The notes: generated from the sequence alone by a model not told the origin. Positions 1 through 8,987 are shown, numbered from the stretch's first letter. The stretch is DNA of 64,000 nucleotides from Streptomyces sp. NRRL F-2664 (GCF_000719345.1 NZ_JOFX01000021.1:1-64000), one strand, 5' to 3'. Made by a program: numbers and translations.

Positions 1-186
1 GGACTGACGGGAAACCCCCAGATCCTCCCCCACACCGATTTATCGAAGCCCGCCCCCGGATCCCGACCCGCAGGCAACCCGCCCCCGCCCCCACCGCCGG
101 CGGCGGCGGGTGGGCAACCACCGGCCGGGAGCGGGGAGCCGCGGGGGTGGGACCCCCGAGCACCCGGCCCCCCCCACCCCCACCCC

Positions 187-1440
187 CTACAGGCGGCTCA
201 GGGATGCCGCCGCGAACAGGACGTCACGGATCGCCTCGCGGTCGCCGTGCTGGCCCACGGCCGCGTCCTCCGGGGAGATGTGGCCGGCGGCCAGCTGGCA
301 GAATTCGATGCCGTCCAGGGCGATCTCCGCCACCGTGCGTTCCGCCGAGGGTTTCGCGCCCGGCGAGTCCAGCGCGATGTCCCAGCCGCCGCCTCCCGCA
401 CCCTCGATCTCCAGGTGCAGGGTCCGCCCTGGTGCCCCTGCCGCGACCAGGCCCTGCGCCGGGGCCGCGAGGCCCGCGCGGCGGCGCTGTGCCAGCGCGC
501 CCGGCAGCAGCCGCGCCGCCAGGTCGATCATCCCGTGCAGGTGCGGCCCGGAGGGCGGTTCGTACGGGTAGTCCACCGCGTCCGCGATGTCCCACGCGTG
601 CACCCAGCACTCGAAGGCCCGCTCCAGGAAGGCGTCACCGAGCGGCAGGGCGAAGCCGCCGTAGTCCACGGCGAGTTCGGCGACGCCGCGGCCCGCGAAG
701 GACACCGTGCGGACCAGGGTGTGGCCCTGTTCCCGCCACGGCTCGCGCACTTGGCGCGTCGTCGGATACGACGACGCGCCCCAGAAGTACTCCGTCCGTA
801 CGGTCGGGCCGCCCGGCGGCGCGGCCGCGCCGAGCGGGTCGTCCAGGCCGAGGGCGGTGGCGATCAGCCCGTCGACGGTCATGAGGTGCCCGATCACGCC
901 GGCGACCGTGGTCCGCTGCGACCGGCTGCGTTCCTCCTCGAACCACTTCAGGCGTACCGGGGTGTGCCACTCGGAATCGCCGAAGTCCTGGAGCAGCGCG
1001 TCGAGCCGCGCGGTCTCCGTGTCGTACGGGCTCGCCCACGTCGGCACGGGGATACGGGCCGGCCGCTTGCCGAGGCAGTCCTCCAGGACGCGTGAGCGCA
1101 GCAGCGGTTTGAGGTCGAGGCTCTCCTCCGGGTGCAGCAGGCCGACCGCGTCGCGCAGCCGCAGCGCCTCCTCCGCACAGGGCGCGCATTCGGTGAGGTG
1201 GTCCTCGACCGCCCGGGTCTCCTCGGGCGAGCACGCGGCGAGCGCCCACGCTCCGAGCAGGGACTTCAGCACCGCGTGCGAGGGCGGCGGGGAAGACGCC
1301 GGCTCGGACGGCGGCGACGGCAGGGGCCGCGGCGCGTGTCCCGGGTCGAGGTCGTCGGCGGCTCCGCGCGGGCCGGGTATCCGCGCCGGACCGCCGGGAC
1401 GCTCGTATCCGTCGTCGGGCGACTGGGCGGAGCCGTTCAT
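187..1440 (-). CDS. zinc-binding anti-sigma factor fused to a maleylpyruvate isomerase/DinB-like domain
   Basis: A 417-aa protein. An acidic, proline-rich N-terminus (about 1-55) leads to a ZAS-type zinc finger with H81-x3-C85-x2-C88, the usual anti-sigma signature. From about residue 155 to 400 it resembles mycothiol-dependent maleylpyruvate isomerase/DinB helical bundles, including a region around the motif WVHAWDIADAV. The ATG overlaps the TGA of the upstream ECF sigma gene (ATGA), so the two are translationally coupled. Inferred role: cytoplasmic anti-sigma factor that holds the partner sigma and releases it on a redox or ligand signal; there is no obvious transmembrane segment. The catalytic activity of the C-terminal domain, if any, is unknown. 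Confidence 0.82.
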   Translation of the reverse strand: MNGSAQSPDDGYERPGGPARIPGPRGAADDLDPGHAPRPLPSPPSEPASSPPPSHAVLKSLLGAWALAACSPEETRAVEDHLTECAPCAEEALRLRDAVGLLHPEESLDLKPLLRSRVLEDCLGKRPARIPVPTWASPYDTETARLDALLQDFGDSEWHTPVRLKWFEEERSRSQRTTVAGVIGHLMTVDGLIATALGLDDPLGAAAPPGGPTVRTEYFWGASSYPTTRQVREPWREQGHTLVRTVSFAGRGVAELAVDYGGFALPLGDAFLERAFECWVHAWDIADAVDYPYEPPSGPHLHGMIDLAARLLPGALAQRRRAGLAAPAQGLVAAGAPGRTLHLEIEGAGGGGWDIALDSPGAKPSAERTVAEIALDGIEFCQLAAGHISPEDAAVGQHGDREAIRDVLFAAASLSRL

Positions 1441-2015
1441 CGGGGCGTTCCGTATTCGCGCGGGCCGTAACCGGGCTGGGTGGTGTCCTCCTGCGGGAGG
1501 GCGTTGGCGGTCGACAGCAGCTGGAGCCCGAGGCGCAGCCTGCGGCGCGCCTCGTCCTCGCTGATCCGGAGGTCGGCGGCGGCCTGCCGGTAGTCGCGCC
1601 GCTTGAAGTAGGCGAGCTCCAGCGCGGCGCGCAGCGGCGCGGGCATGGAGGTGACGATGTAGTCCGCGCGGGCGGCGGCGTTGGCGCTGCGCACCTTCTG
1701 TTCCAGCTCCTCGCGGGAGCCCCGGCCCAGTTCGGCCTGGCGCAGGCGGGCCACCGCCTGGCCCTGGGTGATCCGGGCGACCCAGGAGCGCATGGAGCCC
1801 TGTTTGGGGTCGTAGGCGTCGGGGTTCTCCCAGATGTAGCCGAAGACCTCGCGGGTGATCCGGTCCGCGGCCTTCTCGTCGCCCAGTACGCGGTGCGCCA
1901 GGCTGTGCACGAGCGAGGCGAAGCGGTCGTAGAGCTCGCCGAGCGCGGCGGCCTCGCCGCGGGCGAGGCGCTGCTGCATGCGGCGGTCCCAGCGCGGTGG
2001 TACGTCCTTCGGCAT
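1437..2015 (-). CDS. ECF-family RNA polymerase sigma factor
   Basis: A 192-aa protein with sigma region 2 (about 24-90, with the IWENPDAYDP stretch) and region 4 HTH (about 120-175, ending in RRRLRLGLQLL). The start was taken at the ATG giving MPKDVPPRWDRR; the reading frame stays open upstream to 2249 but that extension has no family similarity. It overlaps the anti-sigma gene by 4 nt, the normal layout for a sigma/anti-sigma pair. Target promoters cannot be deduced here; autoregulation is likely by analogy with other ECF pairs. Confidence 0.85.
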   Translation of the reverse strand: MPKDVPPRWDRRMQQRLARGEAAALGELYDRFASLVHSLAHRVLGDEKAADRITREVFGYIWENPDAYDPKQGSMRSWVARITQGQAVARLRQAELGRGSREELEQKVRSANAAARADYIVTSMPAPLRAALELAYFKRRDYRQAAADLRISEDEARRRLRLGLQLLSTANALPQEDTTQPGYGPREYGTPR

Positions 2016-2234
2016 AAGTGCCCCCAGCCGTGTGTCGACGCATCGAATGTAGTGGGCACATGGCGGATCGCGCCTGTTTTGACCGAAGCTCCCTTCCGAA
2101 GTGGGCCCTGCGTGATAGGGGCGTCGCAGGGCGTGAACGGTGGCGCGGTGGCGGGCACATGGGTACACGCGTACGCGCCCCGCCGCGCTCCCCGTGCGCG
2201 GGTTCGATGCGGCCGCCTGCTTGACCGCTTCGCT

Positions 2235-2263
2235 TAACGTGCAGGCCAACTAGGCCTTACGCT
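2235..2263 (+). promoter_or_regulatory. possible promoter of the EF-hand gene
   Basis: In the 2016-2316 gap between the divergent sigma and EF-hand genes, TTAACG (2235-2240) and TACGCT (2258-2263) are 17 nt apart. The match to -35/-10 consensus is moderate and no other clear site was seen in this gap. Confidence 0.35.
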
Positions 2264-2316
2264 CCTGCCTTGTCTTGATCTGAACCCCACGCACACGTGA
2301 AGGTGGAACGCCGCAT

Positions 2317-2835
2317 ATGGACAGCGCAGAATACGAGCGCAAGATCGCCGCCCGATTCGCCACCTTCGACCAGGACGGGTCCGGCTTCATCGACCGGGAG
2401 GACTTCAGCACGGCCGCGAAGGCCGTCCTGGCCGAATTCGGTACCGCAGCACGGTCGGAGAAGGGCCAGGCCGTCTTCGGCGGCGCCGAGGCGTTCTGGC
2501 AGGGCATGGCCGGGATCGCGGACGTCGACGGGGACCAGCGGGTGTCCCGCGAGGAGTTCATCACCGGGGCGGCCAAGCGGCTGCGGGACAATCCGCAGCG
2601 CTTCGCGGAGATCGCGCGGCCGTTCCTGCGGGCCGTGATCAGGGTGGCGGACGAGGACGGCCTCGGCGCGACGCCGCCGGCCGTGGCCCGGGTGCTGCGC
2701 GTGCTCGGCACCGCGCCCGAACTGGCCGAGCAGGTGGCGCAGGCCCTCGACACCGACGGCGACGGCCGCATCTCGGAGAACGAGATCCTGGCCGCCTTCG
2801 CGGCGTACTGCGGGGTGGAGGCTCCGGACGCGTGA
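2317..2835 (+). CDS. EF-hand calcium-binding protein
   Basis: A 172-aa calmodulin-like protein with four EF-hand positions: loops at 18-29 (D-Q-D-G-S-G-F), 69-80 (D-V-D-G-D-Q-R), 112-123 (D-E-D-G-L-G-A, last position V, so probably non-binding) and 145-156 (D-T-D-G-D-G-R). The ATG is preceded by a GAAGGTGGA Shine-Dalgarno. No signal peptide, so cytosolic. Streptomycetes carry several such four-EF-hand proteins, some binding Ca2+ during aerial growth; the partner of this one is not known. It stands alone, divergent from the sigma gene and convergent with purU. Confidence 0.88.
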   Translation: MDSAEYERKIAARFATFDQDGSGFIDREDFSTAAKAVLAEFGTAARSEKGQAVFGGAEAFWQGMAGIADVDGDQRVSREEFITGAAKRLRDNPQRFAEIARPFLRAVIRVADEDGLGATPPAVARVLRVLGTAPELAEQVAQALDTDGDGRISENEILAAFAAYCGVEAPDA

Positions 2836-3068
2836 CGCCCGCGGTGGGCTCGCAGGATCGGGACGGACCGCCCGCAGCCGCGCTGCGCGCCCAGAGGTGA
2901 CGGGCGGGCGCGGGGCTCCGACGGGCGTCGTACGACCCGCTGCGGACCGGGGCCCGTCGCGGCCCGTCCTCCCCGGCCGGTGCGCCCGTCGGCCCCACCG
3001 GTGCGCCCCTTCGGCCCGGCGGGCCCGGCCCCTGCCGCGGCGGGGGCGCAGACGTCCGCACGGCGGGC

Positions 3069-3172
3069 GCGTCCCGTACTGCCGTTACGGGACTGCCGTC
3101 ACGGGCCGCGGCCCCGGGGGGCGTCCCGTACTGCCGTCACGGGACTGCCGTCACGGGCCGCGGCCCCGGGGC
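3069..3172 (+). repeat. 52-bp tandem duplication in a 414-bp gene-free region
   Basis: Two adjacent copies of a 52-bp unit (3069-3120 and 3121-3172), with a T/C difference at 3086/3138 as the clear mismatch. Each copy itself contains two CTGCCGTNACGGG blocks. The surrounding 2836-3249 is very GC-rich and lies between convergent genes (EF-hand and purU); it may serve as a shared terminator, but no T-run is present. Confidence 0.75.
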
Positions 3173-3249
3173 CGCGGGGCGCCGACCGGCGGTCAGGGCC
3201 GCCGGGCGCGGCCGGCCCTACCCGACTCCGGTGACGCGGCTGCCGCCCG

Positions 3250-4140
3250 TCAGGCGAAGACCACCGTGCGGGAGCCGTTCAGCAGTACGCGGTGCTCGCT
3301 GTGCCACTTCACCGCGCGGGCGAGCGCCTGGCACTCCACGTCGCGGCCCACCGCCACCAGCTGGTCGGGGGTGACCTCGTGGCCGACCCGCTCGACCTCC
3401 TGCTCGATGATCGGCCCCTCGTCGAGGTCCGCCGTGACGTAGTGCGCGGTGGCGCCGATCAGCTTCACACCGCGCGCGTGCGCCTGGTGGTACGGCTTCG
3501 CGCCCTTGAAGCTCGGCAGGAACGAGTGGTGGATGTTGATGATCCGCCCGCTCAGCTCCTTGCAGAGGGTGTCGGACAGCACCTGCATGTACCGCGCCAG
3601 CACCACCAGCTCGACGTTCTCGGCGCGTACGAGCTCCAGCAGCCGGGCCTCGGCCTGGGCCTTGGTCTCCTTCGTCACCGGAATGTGCACGAACGGGACG
3701 TCGTACGAGGCGACCAGCTCGGCGAAGTCGGTGTGGTTGGAGACCACGGCCGCGATCTCGACCGGCAGGGCCCCGATCCGCGAGCGGAACAGCAGGTCGT
3801 TGAGGCAGTGCCCGAACTTCGAGACCATCAGGATGACCCGCATGCGCTCATCGGAGCGGTGGATCTGCCAGTCCATCTTGAAGGACTCGCCGATGGCGGC
3901 GAAGCTCGCCCGCAGCTTCTCCACCGTCACGGCCGGCTCGGCCTCGAAGTGCACCCGCATGAAGAAGAGCCCGGTCTCCCGGTCTCCGAACTGCTGGCTG
4001 TCCACGATGTTGCAGCCGGTCATGAACAAGTAGCTCGACACGGCGTGCACGATGCCCTGTTTGTCGGGGCAGGACACGGTCAGGACGTACTGGGGCTGGG
4101 GCTGCTGCTGGGCCTGGGCCTCGTTGTGCGGGTCGCTCAT
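3250..4140 (-). CDS. purU: formyltetrahydrofolate deformylase
   Basis: A 296-aa protein that hydrolyses 10-formyl-THF to THF and formate, balancing one-carbon units for purine synthesis. An N-terminal ACT domain (about 19-95) is followed by a formyltransferase domain (about 100-296). The catalytic triad of this fold is visible as N202, H204 and D240, with the same spacing as N106/H108/D144 of E. coli GART. The start MSDPHNEAQ has GAAAGG upstream and a low-complexity Gln/Pro stretch before the ACT domain. It lies 14 nt after the stop of the upstream conserved gene, so the two form an operon. Confidence 0.93.
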   Translation of the reverse strand: MSDPHNEAQAQQQPQPQYVLTVSCPDKQGIVHAVSSYLFMTGCNIVDSQQFGDRETGLFFMRVHFEAEPAVTVEKLRASFAAIGESFKMDWQIHRSDERMRVILMVSKFGHCLNDLLFRSRIGALPVEIAAVVSNHTDFAELVASYDVPFVHIPVTKETKAQAEARLLELVRAENVELVVLARYMQVLSDTLCKELSGRIINIHHSFLPSFKGAKPYHQAHARGVKLIGATAHYVTADLDEGPIIEQEVERVGHEVTPDQLVAVGRDVECQALARAVKWHSEHRVLLNGSRTVVFA

Positions 4141-4154
4141 GACCGCACAGCCTT

Positions 4155-4658
4155 TCACACCGCGCGGGTGAGGATCTTCAACACTTCCAGTGAGGTGGGG
4201 CGTACGTCCGGGTCGTCCCCGTCCGCCTGCGCGAGCCGTACGTGGGCCTCGCGCGCGGCGCGGACCGCCTCGGGCCACGCGTGGTGCTCCAGGTAGACGG
4301 AGACGGGGGCGTCGGGGCCGACCTGGTGGAGGATCCGGAGCACGCGCAGCACGGCGAGGTCCACGAGGGCCGCCTCCTGCGAGTCACGGAAGATCGTGCC
4401 GACGTACTTCTCCGCCGACCAGCTGTCGAGCCAGGTGTCCTCGACCAGTCGGTACACGGCGTCGGTGACGTCGCCGTACGCCTCGTCGCCGGCCAGCCAG
4501 GTGTCCTCGTGGAAGGCCGGATCGGAAAGCATGTGCAGCGCCGAGCGCACGTTGCTGCGCCAGCGCCACCACGGCATGTCGTTCAGGGGCATGCCGCCCA
4601 TGGTGGAGGAGCGGCCGCCGCGTTTGGAAGAGTTCTTCGAACCTTGGGCGAATGTCAC
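4155..4658 (-). CDS. conserved streptomycete protein of unknown function (SCO4402-like)
   Basis: A 167-aa soluble protein, Trp-rich near the N-terminus (MPWWRWR) and helical in prediction by eye; no known catalytic motif. The GTG at 4658 was chosen because TACGAT ends 7 nt upstream, as expected for a leaderless transcript, and because the longer frame to 4706 adds an unlikely basic extension. An internal ATG at 4601 has no Shine-Dalgarno. It lies directly upstream of purU in the same operon. It recalls a family annotated after S. coelicolor SCO4402 (from memory); function not known. Confidence 0.75.
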   Translation of the reverse strand: MTFAQGSKNSSKRGGRSSTMGGMPLNDMPWWRWRSNVRSALHMLSDPAFHEDTWLAGDEAYGDVTDAVYRLVEDTWLDSWSAEKYVGTIFRDSQEAALVDLAVLRVLRILHQVGPDAPVSVYLEHHAWPEAVRAAREAHVRLAQADGDDPDVRPTSLEVLKILTRAV

Positions 4659-4791
4659 GCTTTCGATCGTACGTTCCCGTTCGATGCGATCTTGAAGCGC
4701 CCGCAAGGGACCGCACTCCCGTAATTCACCTCCGTGTCACCCGATGTTGTGTCCATCTCACTCGACAGTTACCGGTGGGGCGGAATGGTGC

Positions 4792-6093
4792 ATGGACATG
4801 ACCATCTCGCGACGTGCAGCATCCCTCTCCCGCACCCTCGTGGCCACGGCGACGGGTGCCTGCCTCGTGGCCGGCTGCGGGACCCTCCCGGGAGGCTCGG
4901 GGGGCTCCGGGGGCACGATCACCGTCATGACCTTCGCCCCGGAGGGGACCAAGGCCACCAACATGCCGGGCATGACCGGTATGGCCAAGGCGTACGAGCG
5001 CTGGGTGAACGCCAAGGGCGGCATCAACGGCCACCGGCTCCGCGTGCTGACCTGCAACGAGAAGAACACGCCCAGCGGCGCCGCCGACTGCGCCCGCAAG
5101 GCCGTCGCCGAGAAGGCCGTCGCCGTCGTCGGCTCCTACAGCCAGCACGGACGCGCCTTCATGGCCCCGCTGGAGGCGGAGGGCATCCCGTTCATCGGCG
5201 GCTACGGAGTCTCCTCCGAGGAGTTCCAGTCCCCGCTCTCCTACCCCGTCAACGGCGGCCAGTCCGTCCTCATCGCCGGCGCCGGACACCAGCTGGGACG
5301 CGTCTGCGACCAGGTCGCGCTGGTCCGCCCCGACACCATCGCGGGCGACACCCTGCCGGTCCTGCTCAACGCCGGGCTGCGGGCCAACAAGATGGCCGAC
5401 GCCGCCGACATCCGGGCCGCCGAGGACTCCGCGGACTTCAAGCCGCAGGCCGGCGAGGCCATCGCCCACACCATCGGCTCCGGCAAGGAGAAGGAGAAGG
5501 AGAAGGAGAAGGGCTGCGTGACGGCCGTGCTCGGCGAGCGCACCGAGACGTTCTTCGACGCCTTCCGCCGCACCGAGCCCCAGCGCCGGAAGCCGCAGAT
5601 CTCCTCCGTGCTGGGCAGCGTCAGCCAGTCCCTGGTGGACCGCACGGGCGGCCGCGAGAGCCCCTTCGAGGGCGCGTACCTCACGAGCTGGTACCCGGTT
5701 TCCTCCGATCCCCTCTGGGACCCGATGCGCAAGGTCGTCGCCGACTTCGCCTTCGGTGACGACGCCGTCGACCCCGACGACAGCGGGGCCCAGACCACCT
5801 GGATCGCGTACACGGTGCTCGGCGAGATCGTGAAGCGCTTCAAGGAGGGAGAGGAGATCGACGCCCGCAAGGTCAAGCGGTCGCTGAACGAGTCCCAGCC
5901 CGTGAAGACCGGCGGCCTCACCCCGGACCTGAGCTGGCGCTACCAGGACATGCGCGCCGTCGCCGGCTTCCCGCGCATCGTCAACGGCCAGGTCACCTTC
6001 CAGATCGTCCAGGCCGGGCGGCTCGTGGCGCAGCCGGGCGAGCAGCCCCTGGACATGACCCCGACGCTGGTGCAGGCGCCGCGCACGGCCTGA
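4792..6093 (+). CDS. ABC-type solute-binding lipoprotein (branched-chain amino acid / Peripla_BP_6 type)
   Basis: A 433-aa protein with signal peptide and lipobox LVAGC (Cys29 if translation starts at 4792; an ATG two codons later is possible). The mature part follows the type I periplasmic-binding fold used for branched-chain amino acids and amides. No permease or ATPase gene is adjacent, so it would be an orphan receptor. Residues near 235 form a (Lys-Glu)n run encoded by a hexanucleotide repeat at 5485-5511. Substrate unknown. Confidence 0.82.
   Translation: MDMTISRRAASLSRTLVATATGACLVAGCGTLPGGSGGSGGTITVMTFAPEGTKATNMPGMTGMAKAYERWVNAKGGINGHRLRVLTCNEKNTPSGAADCARKAVAEKAVAVVGSYSQHGRAFMAPLEAEGIPFIGGYGVSSEEFQSPLSYPVNGGQSVLIAGAGHQLGRVCDQVALVRPDTIAGDTLPVLLNAGLRANKMADAADIRAAEDSADFKPQAGEAIAHTIGSGKEKEKEKEKGCVTAVLGERTETFFDAFRRTEPQRRKPQISSVLGSVSQSLVDRTGGRESPFEGAYLTSWYPVSSDPLWDPMRKVVADFAFGDDAVDPDDSGAQTTWIAYTVLGEIVKRFKEGEEIDARKVKRSLNESQPVKTGGLTPDLSWRYQDMRAVAGFPRIVNGQVTFQIVQAGRLVAQPGEQPLDMTPTLVQAPRTA
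5485..5511 (+). repeat. in-frame hexanucleotide microsatellite
   Basis: AAGGAG is repeated four times plus a final AAG inside the solute-binding protein gene, giving an alternating Lys-Glu stretch in a surface loop. Copy number could vary between strains without shifting the frame. Confidence 0.8.
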
Positions 6094-6163
6094 GCGCGGG
6101 CCTCGCGGGGCGGCGCGGCCCGGGCGGGGTCTGCTCCGGACACCGGCCACCGGGCAGCGGGGC

Positions 6164-7423
6164 TCAGAGCTGGGACTTGTCGCGCTTGGTCAGGCCGTAC
6201 TTCCCCGCGATCGAGTTCCACATGGTCGCGGCCGACTCCTTGGCCTTCGTCGCCTCACCGCTCGACTTGTTGCCCTCGGAGGCGTTCTTGGTGACCTTGG
6301 CCCTGCCGTCCTTGCACTTGTCGTCCTCGACGTCGTCCGCCCAGGCGGCGTAGCTGTTGTCGGCGTCCGCCGACGCCCGCCACGCCTTGGTCAGCGCGGC
6401 GGACAGCCTGACGTGGTCGGGGAGCTTGTCCAGCTTCAACTCCTGCAGGCGGGTGATGAGTCCCTCGCGCTGGCGGGCCGCGTCACGCAGGTCCGCGGCC
6501 GCCTGGTCGAGGTTGGCGCAGCCCTTGATGTCCTCCACGGCCTTGATCACCGCGGCCCGGCTGTCGTTGCTGTCGGCGAGGAGCTTGTCCAGTTGGACGG
6601 CCTGGGGACGGGCCGGGTCGACCGGGGCCTCGCCGGCGGGCGCGGCGGAGCCGCCGCTCGCGGTCGGCGCGGCGGGCACGGCGCCGGGATCGTTGTTCTG
6701 GGGCTTGCCGTCGCCGAGCAGCGAGCCGACGCCGAGGCCGACGACGGCCAGGCCGATGACGACCGCGCCGACGATCGCCGGCGAGACCTTGCGGGACGGC
6801 TCCGCCGGCGGGGGCGCGGGCGGGGCGTAGTGCGGATGCTGCTGCGGCGGTACGGGGCCCTGAGCGCGCGGCGGGCGGGGGCGCTGCGGCGGGCGGCCCC
6901 GCAGGACGGGCTCCTGCACGGGAGGGAGGTGCTGGGTGTGGCCGGCGGAGTCGTCACCGCGGAAGAGGCCGTCGAACCCCTCGACGCCGCCCGGGGCGGC
7001 CGGGACCGGCGGAAGGTACTGGGTCGCGGCCTCGTCGTGCCCGGAGGCGGGCGGTACGGGCGGGAGGTACTGGGTCGCGGCCTCGTCGTGCCCGGGCGAG
7101 GCCGCTCCGGGCGGTACGGGCGCAATGTACTGCGTGGCCGCTTCCTCGGGAGCGGCCGGTACGGGCGGGATGTACTGGGTGACGGCCTCGGGCAGCGGCG
7201 GGTAGCCGTAGCCGTGGGGTGCGCCGGGCCCCTCGTAACCGGGGCCGACCACGTGTCCGGGCTCGACCGCGGAGGCGGGGTACGCCTGCGGGTAGCCGTA
7301 GGCGGCACCGGGCTGCGGTTGCTGCGGCTGCGGCTGTTCCGGGTATGCCGGACGGCCGGACGCCGGGTCCGGATCCCACGGGCCACCGGACTGCGGTGCG
7401 CCCCCTTGTCCGCTCTGCGTCAC
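6164..7423 (-). CDS. proline-rich single-pass membrane protein with TQY[IL]PPVP repeats
   Basis: A 419-aa protein starting at GTG (AAGGAG 6 nt upstream). Residues 1-213 are disordered, Pro/Gln/Tyr-rich and carry five copies of a TQ[YH][IL]xPV motif at 82-89, 97-104, 117-124, 134-141 and 163-169. One transmembrane helix (about 215-236) follows, then an extracytoplasmic helical domain (about 270-419). The layout, with a basic segment before the helix, suggests the repeats are cytoplasmic. The Thr in each motif could be a Ser/Thr-kinase target (inference only). Convergent with the lipoprotein gene. Confidence 0.75.
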   Translation of the reverse strand: MTQSGQGGAPQSGGPWDPDPASGRPAYPEQPQPQQPQPGAAYGYPQAYPASAVEPGHVVGPGYEGPGAPHGYGYPPLPEAVTQYIPPVPAAPEEAATQYIAPVPPGAASPGHDEAATQYLPPVPPASGHDEAATQYLPPVPAAPGGVEGFDGLFRGDDSAGHTQHLPPVQEPVLRGRPPQRPRPPRAQGPVPPQQHPHYAPPAPPPAEPSRKVSPAIVGAVVIGLAVVGLGVGSLLGDGKPQNNDPGAVPAAPTASGGSAAPAGEAPVDPARPQAVQLDKLLADSNDSRAAVIKAVEDIKGCANLDQAAADLRDAARQREGLITRLQELKLDKLPDHVRLSAALTKAWRASADADNSYAAWADDVEDDKCKDGRAKVTKNASEGNKSSGEATKAKESAATMWNSIAGKYGLTKRDKSQL

Positions 7424-7570
7424 CGGGACTCCTTCTCCGACTCGCCCGACCGTACGGAACCGTCCGGCAACGCTACCTGCTCCCGGGACGCGGCGGTGGG
7501 CGGGCGGTCCCGCAACCGCGGCGCTGCAGGGTTGGGGGCCGCGGGCGGGGCGGGGTGCCGGCACCTTCGG

Positions 7571-7616
7571 CCCCGCCTGCGTTCGAGGCGCGGGGTGCGG
7601 GGCGGAGCCCCGGGGG
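7571..7616. repeat. dispersed intergenic repeat (streptomycete GTTCGAGGCGCGGGG / GGGGCGGAGCCCC type)
   Basis: Shares the core CGTTCGAGGCGCGGGG and the adjoining short hairpin GGGGCGGAGCCCC with copies near 59.9 kb (core and hairpin) and 47.8 kb (hairpin only). It lies just downstream of the HTH-TPR regulator stop and probably acts as a terminator-like hairpin. Confidence 0.6.
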
Positions 7617-8987
7617 TCAGGCGACCCGGGCGGCGAATTCTCGGGCCGCCGGCTCCTCCCGGTACGGGTCCAGGCGGGCCCTGAAGTCCTCCAGGTACTC
7701 CGCGCCCCGGTTCGAGCGGAGACCCTCCAGCAGTTCCGCCGCCTCCGTGGCCGTCCGGCAGGCCTGTTCCACCTCCCGCTGCTGCACCTGCGCCGCCGCC
7801 AGCAGCAGCAGACCGATCGCCCGGCGGCGCGCCTTGCCCGCCGGGAGGCCGCGCAGGGCCTGCTCGGCCTGTCGGGCCGCCGCGTCCCCCTGCCCCAGGT
7901 CCCGGTGGCAGTGCGCCAGTTCGTCCGCGAGGTACGCCTCGTCGAAGTGGCGGATCCACACCGGGTCGTCGCCCGACTCCGGCTCGGCCCGCTCCAGCGC
8001 GCTCACCGCCCGCGCCGACAGCACGCCCGTCGCCCGGCCGTCGCCCAGCAGTGCGTGTCCGCGCGCCTCGGCGGCGTAGTACATGGCCTCCACCCGCGGG
8101 GTGACCTGCCCGCGCGTCCCCTCCTGCGCGGCCCGCGCCAGCTGGGCGATCTCCCGCGGGTTGCCCAGCTCGGCGGCCAGGTGGCTCATGGACGCCGCCA
8201 GTACGTAGCCCCCGTACGCGCGGTCGCCCGCCGCCTGGGCCAGCCGCAGCGCCTGGATGTAGTAGCGCTGGGCCAGGCCCGGCTGGCCCGTGTCGACCGC
8301 CATGTAGCCGGCCAGTTCCGTCAGCCGGGCCACCGCCCCGAAGAGGGCCCGGCCGACGGGTTCCCGGTAGGAGCCGCCGATCAGGCCCGACACCACCGAG
8401 TTGAGGTAGTGCACGACCACCGGCCGTACGTGGCCGCTGCCGAAGCGGTGGTCGAGGTCCTTGAGGGCTTCGGTGGTCGCCCGTACCGCCTCGACGTCCG
8501 ACATGCCCACCCGCGAACCGCCGCTGCGCGCCACCTGGGTGTCGGCACCGGTGATCAGCCAGTCGCGGCTCGGCTCGACGAGCGCCGAGGCCGCCACGCT
8601 GGAGCCGGCCAGGAAGTCGCGGCGGCCGACGTCGCTGCGCCACAGCTCGCAGACCTGCTCGATCGCGCCGATGACGGTCGGGGAGAACTGCAGGCCGACG
8701 CCGGAGGCGAGGTTCTTGCCGTTGGCCATCCCGATCTCGTCGATGGTGACGGTCCGGCCGAGTTTGCGCCCGAGCGCCTCCGCGATGATGCCCGGCGCCC
8801 GGCCGCGCGGCTGCTGCCCGCGCAGCCAGCGGGCCACGGAGGTCTTGTCGTAGCGCAGATCGAGGCCGTGTTCGGCCCCGCACATGTTCACGCGCCGGGC
8901 GAGCCCGGCGTTGGAGCACCCGGCTTCCTGGATGAGCGCCTGCAGCCGTTCGTTCGGCTGGCGGGCGACGAGAGGCCTGGCTGCCAT
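7617..8987 (-). CDS. NsdA-like HTH-TPR transcriptional regulator
   Basis: A 456-aa protein: N-terminal HTH-like region (about 10-60, with TSVARWLRGQQPRG), a linker with RRDFL at about 121, and a TPR-like helical repeat region (about 220-440). This matches the streptomycete NsdA family, whose founding member represses differentiation and antibiotic synthesis (established knowledge); which paralogue this is cannot be decided. The ATG has AGGGGG upstream. It is divergent from the prim-pol gene across 216 nt, an arrangement that would allow shared control. Confidence 0.75.
   Translation of the reverse strand: MAARPLVARQPNERLQALIQEAGCSNAGLARRVNMCGAEHGLDLRYDKTSVARWLRGQQPRGRAPGIIAEALGRKLGRTVTIDEIGMANGKNLASGVGLQFSPTVIGAIEQVCELWRSDVGRRDFLAGSSVAASALVEPSRDWLITGADTQVARSGGSRVGMSDVEAVRATTEALKDLDHRFGSGHVRPVVVHYLNSVVSGLIGGSYREPVGRALFGAVARLTELAGYMAVDTGQPGLAQRYYIQALRLAQAAGDRAYGGYVLAASMSHLAAELGNPREIAQLARAAQEGTRGQVTPRVEAMYYAAEARGHALLGDGRATGVLSARAVSALERAEPESGDDPVWIRHFDEAYLADELAHCHRDLGQGDAAARQAEQALRGLPAGKARRRAIGLLLLAAAQVQQREVEQACRTATEAAELLEGLRSNRGAEYLEDFRARLDPYREEPAAREFAARVA

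Noticed and set aside
5485..5511. Lys-Glu run as evidence of a frameshift
   Set aside because: The frame is intact on both sides and family similarity continues; it is an in-frame microsatellite.
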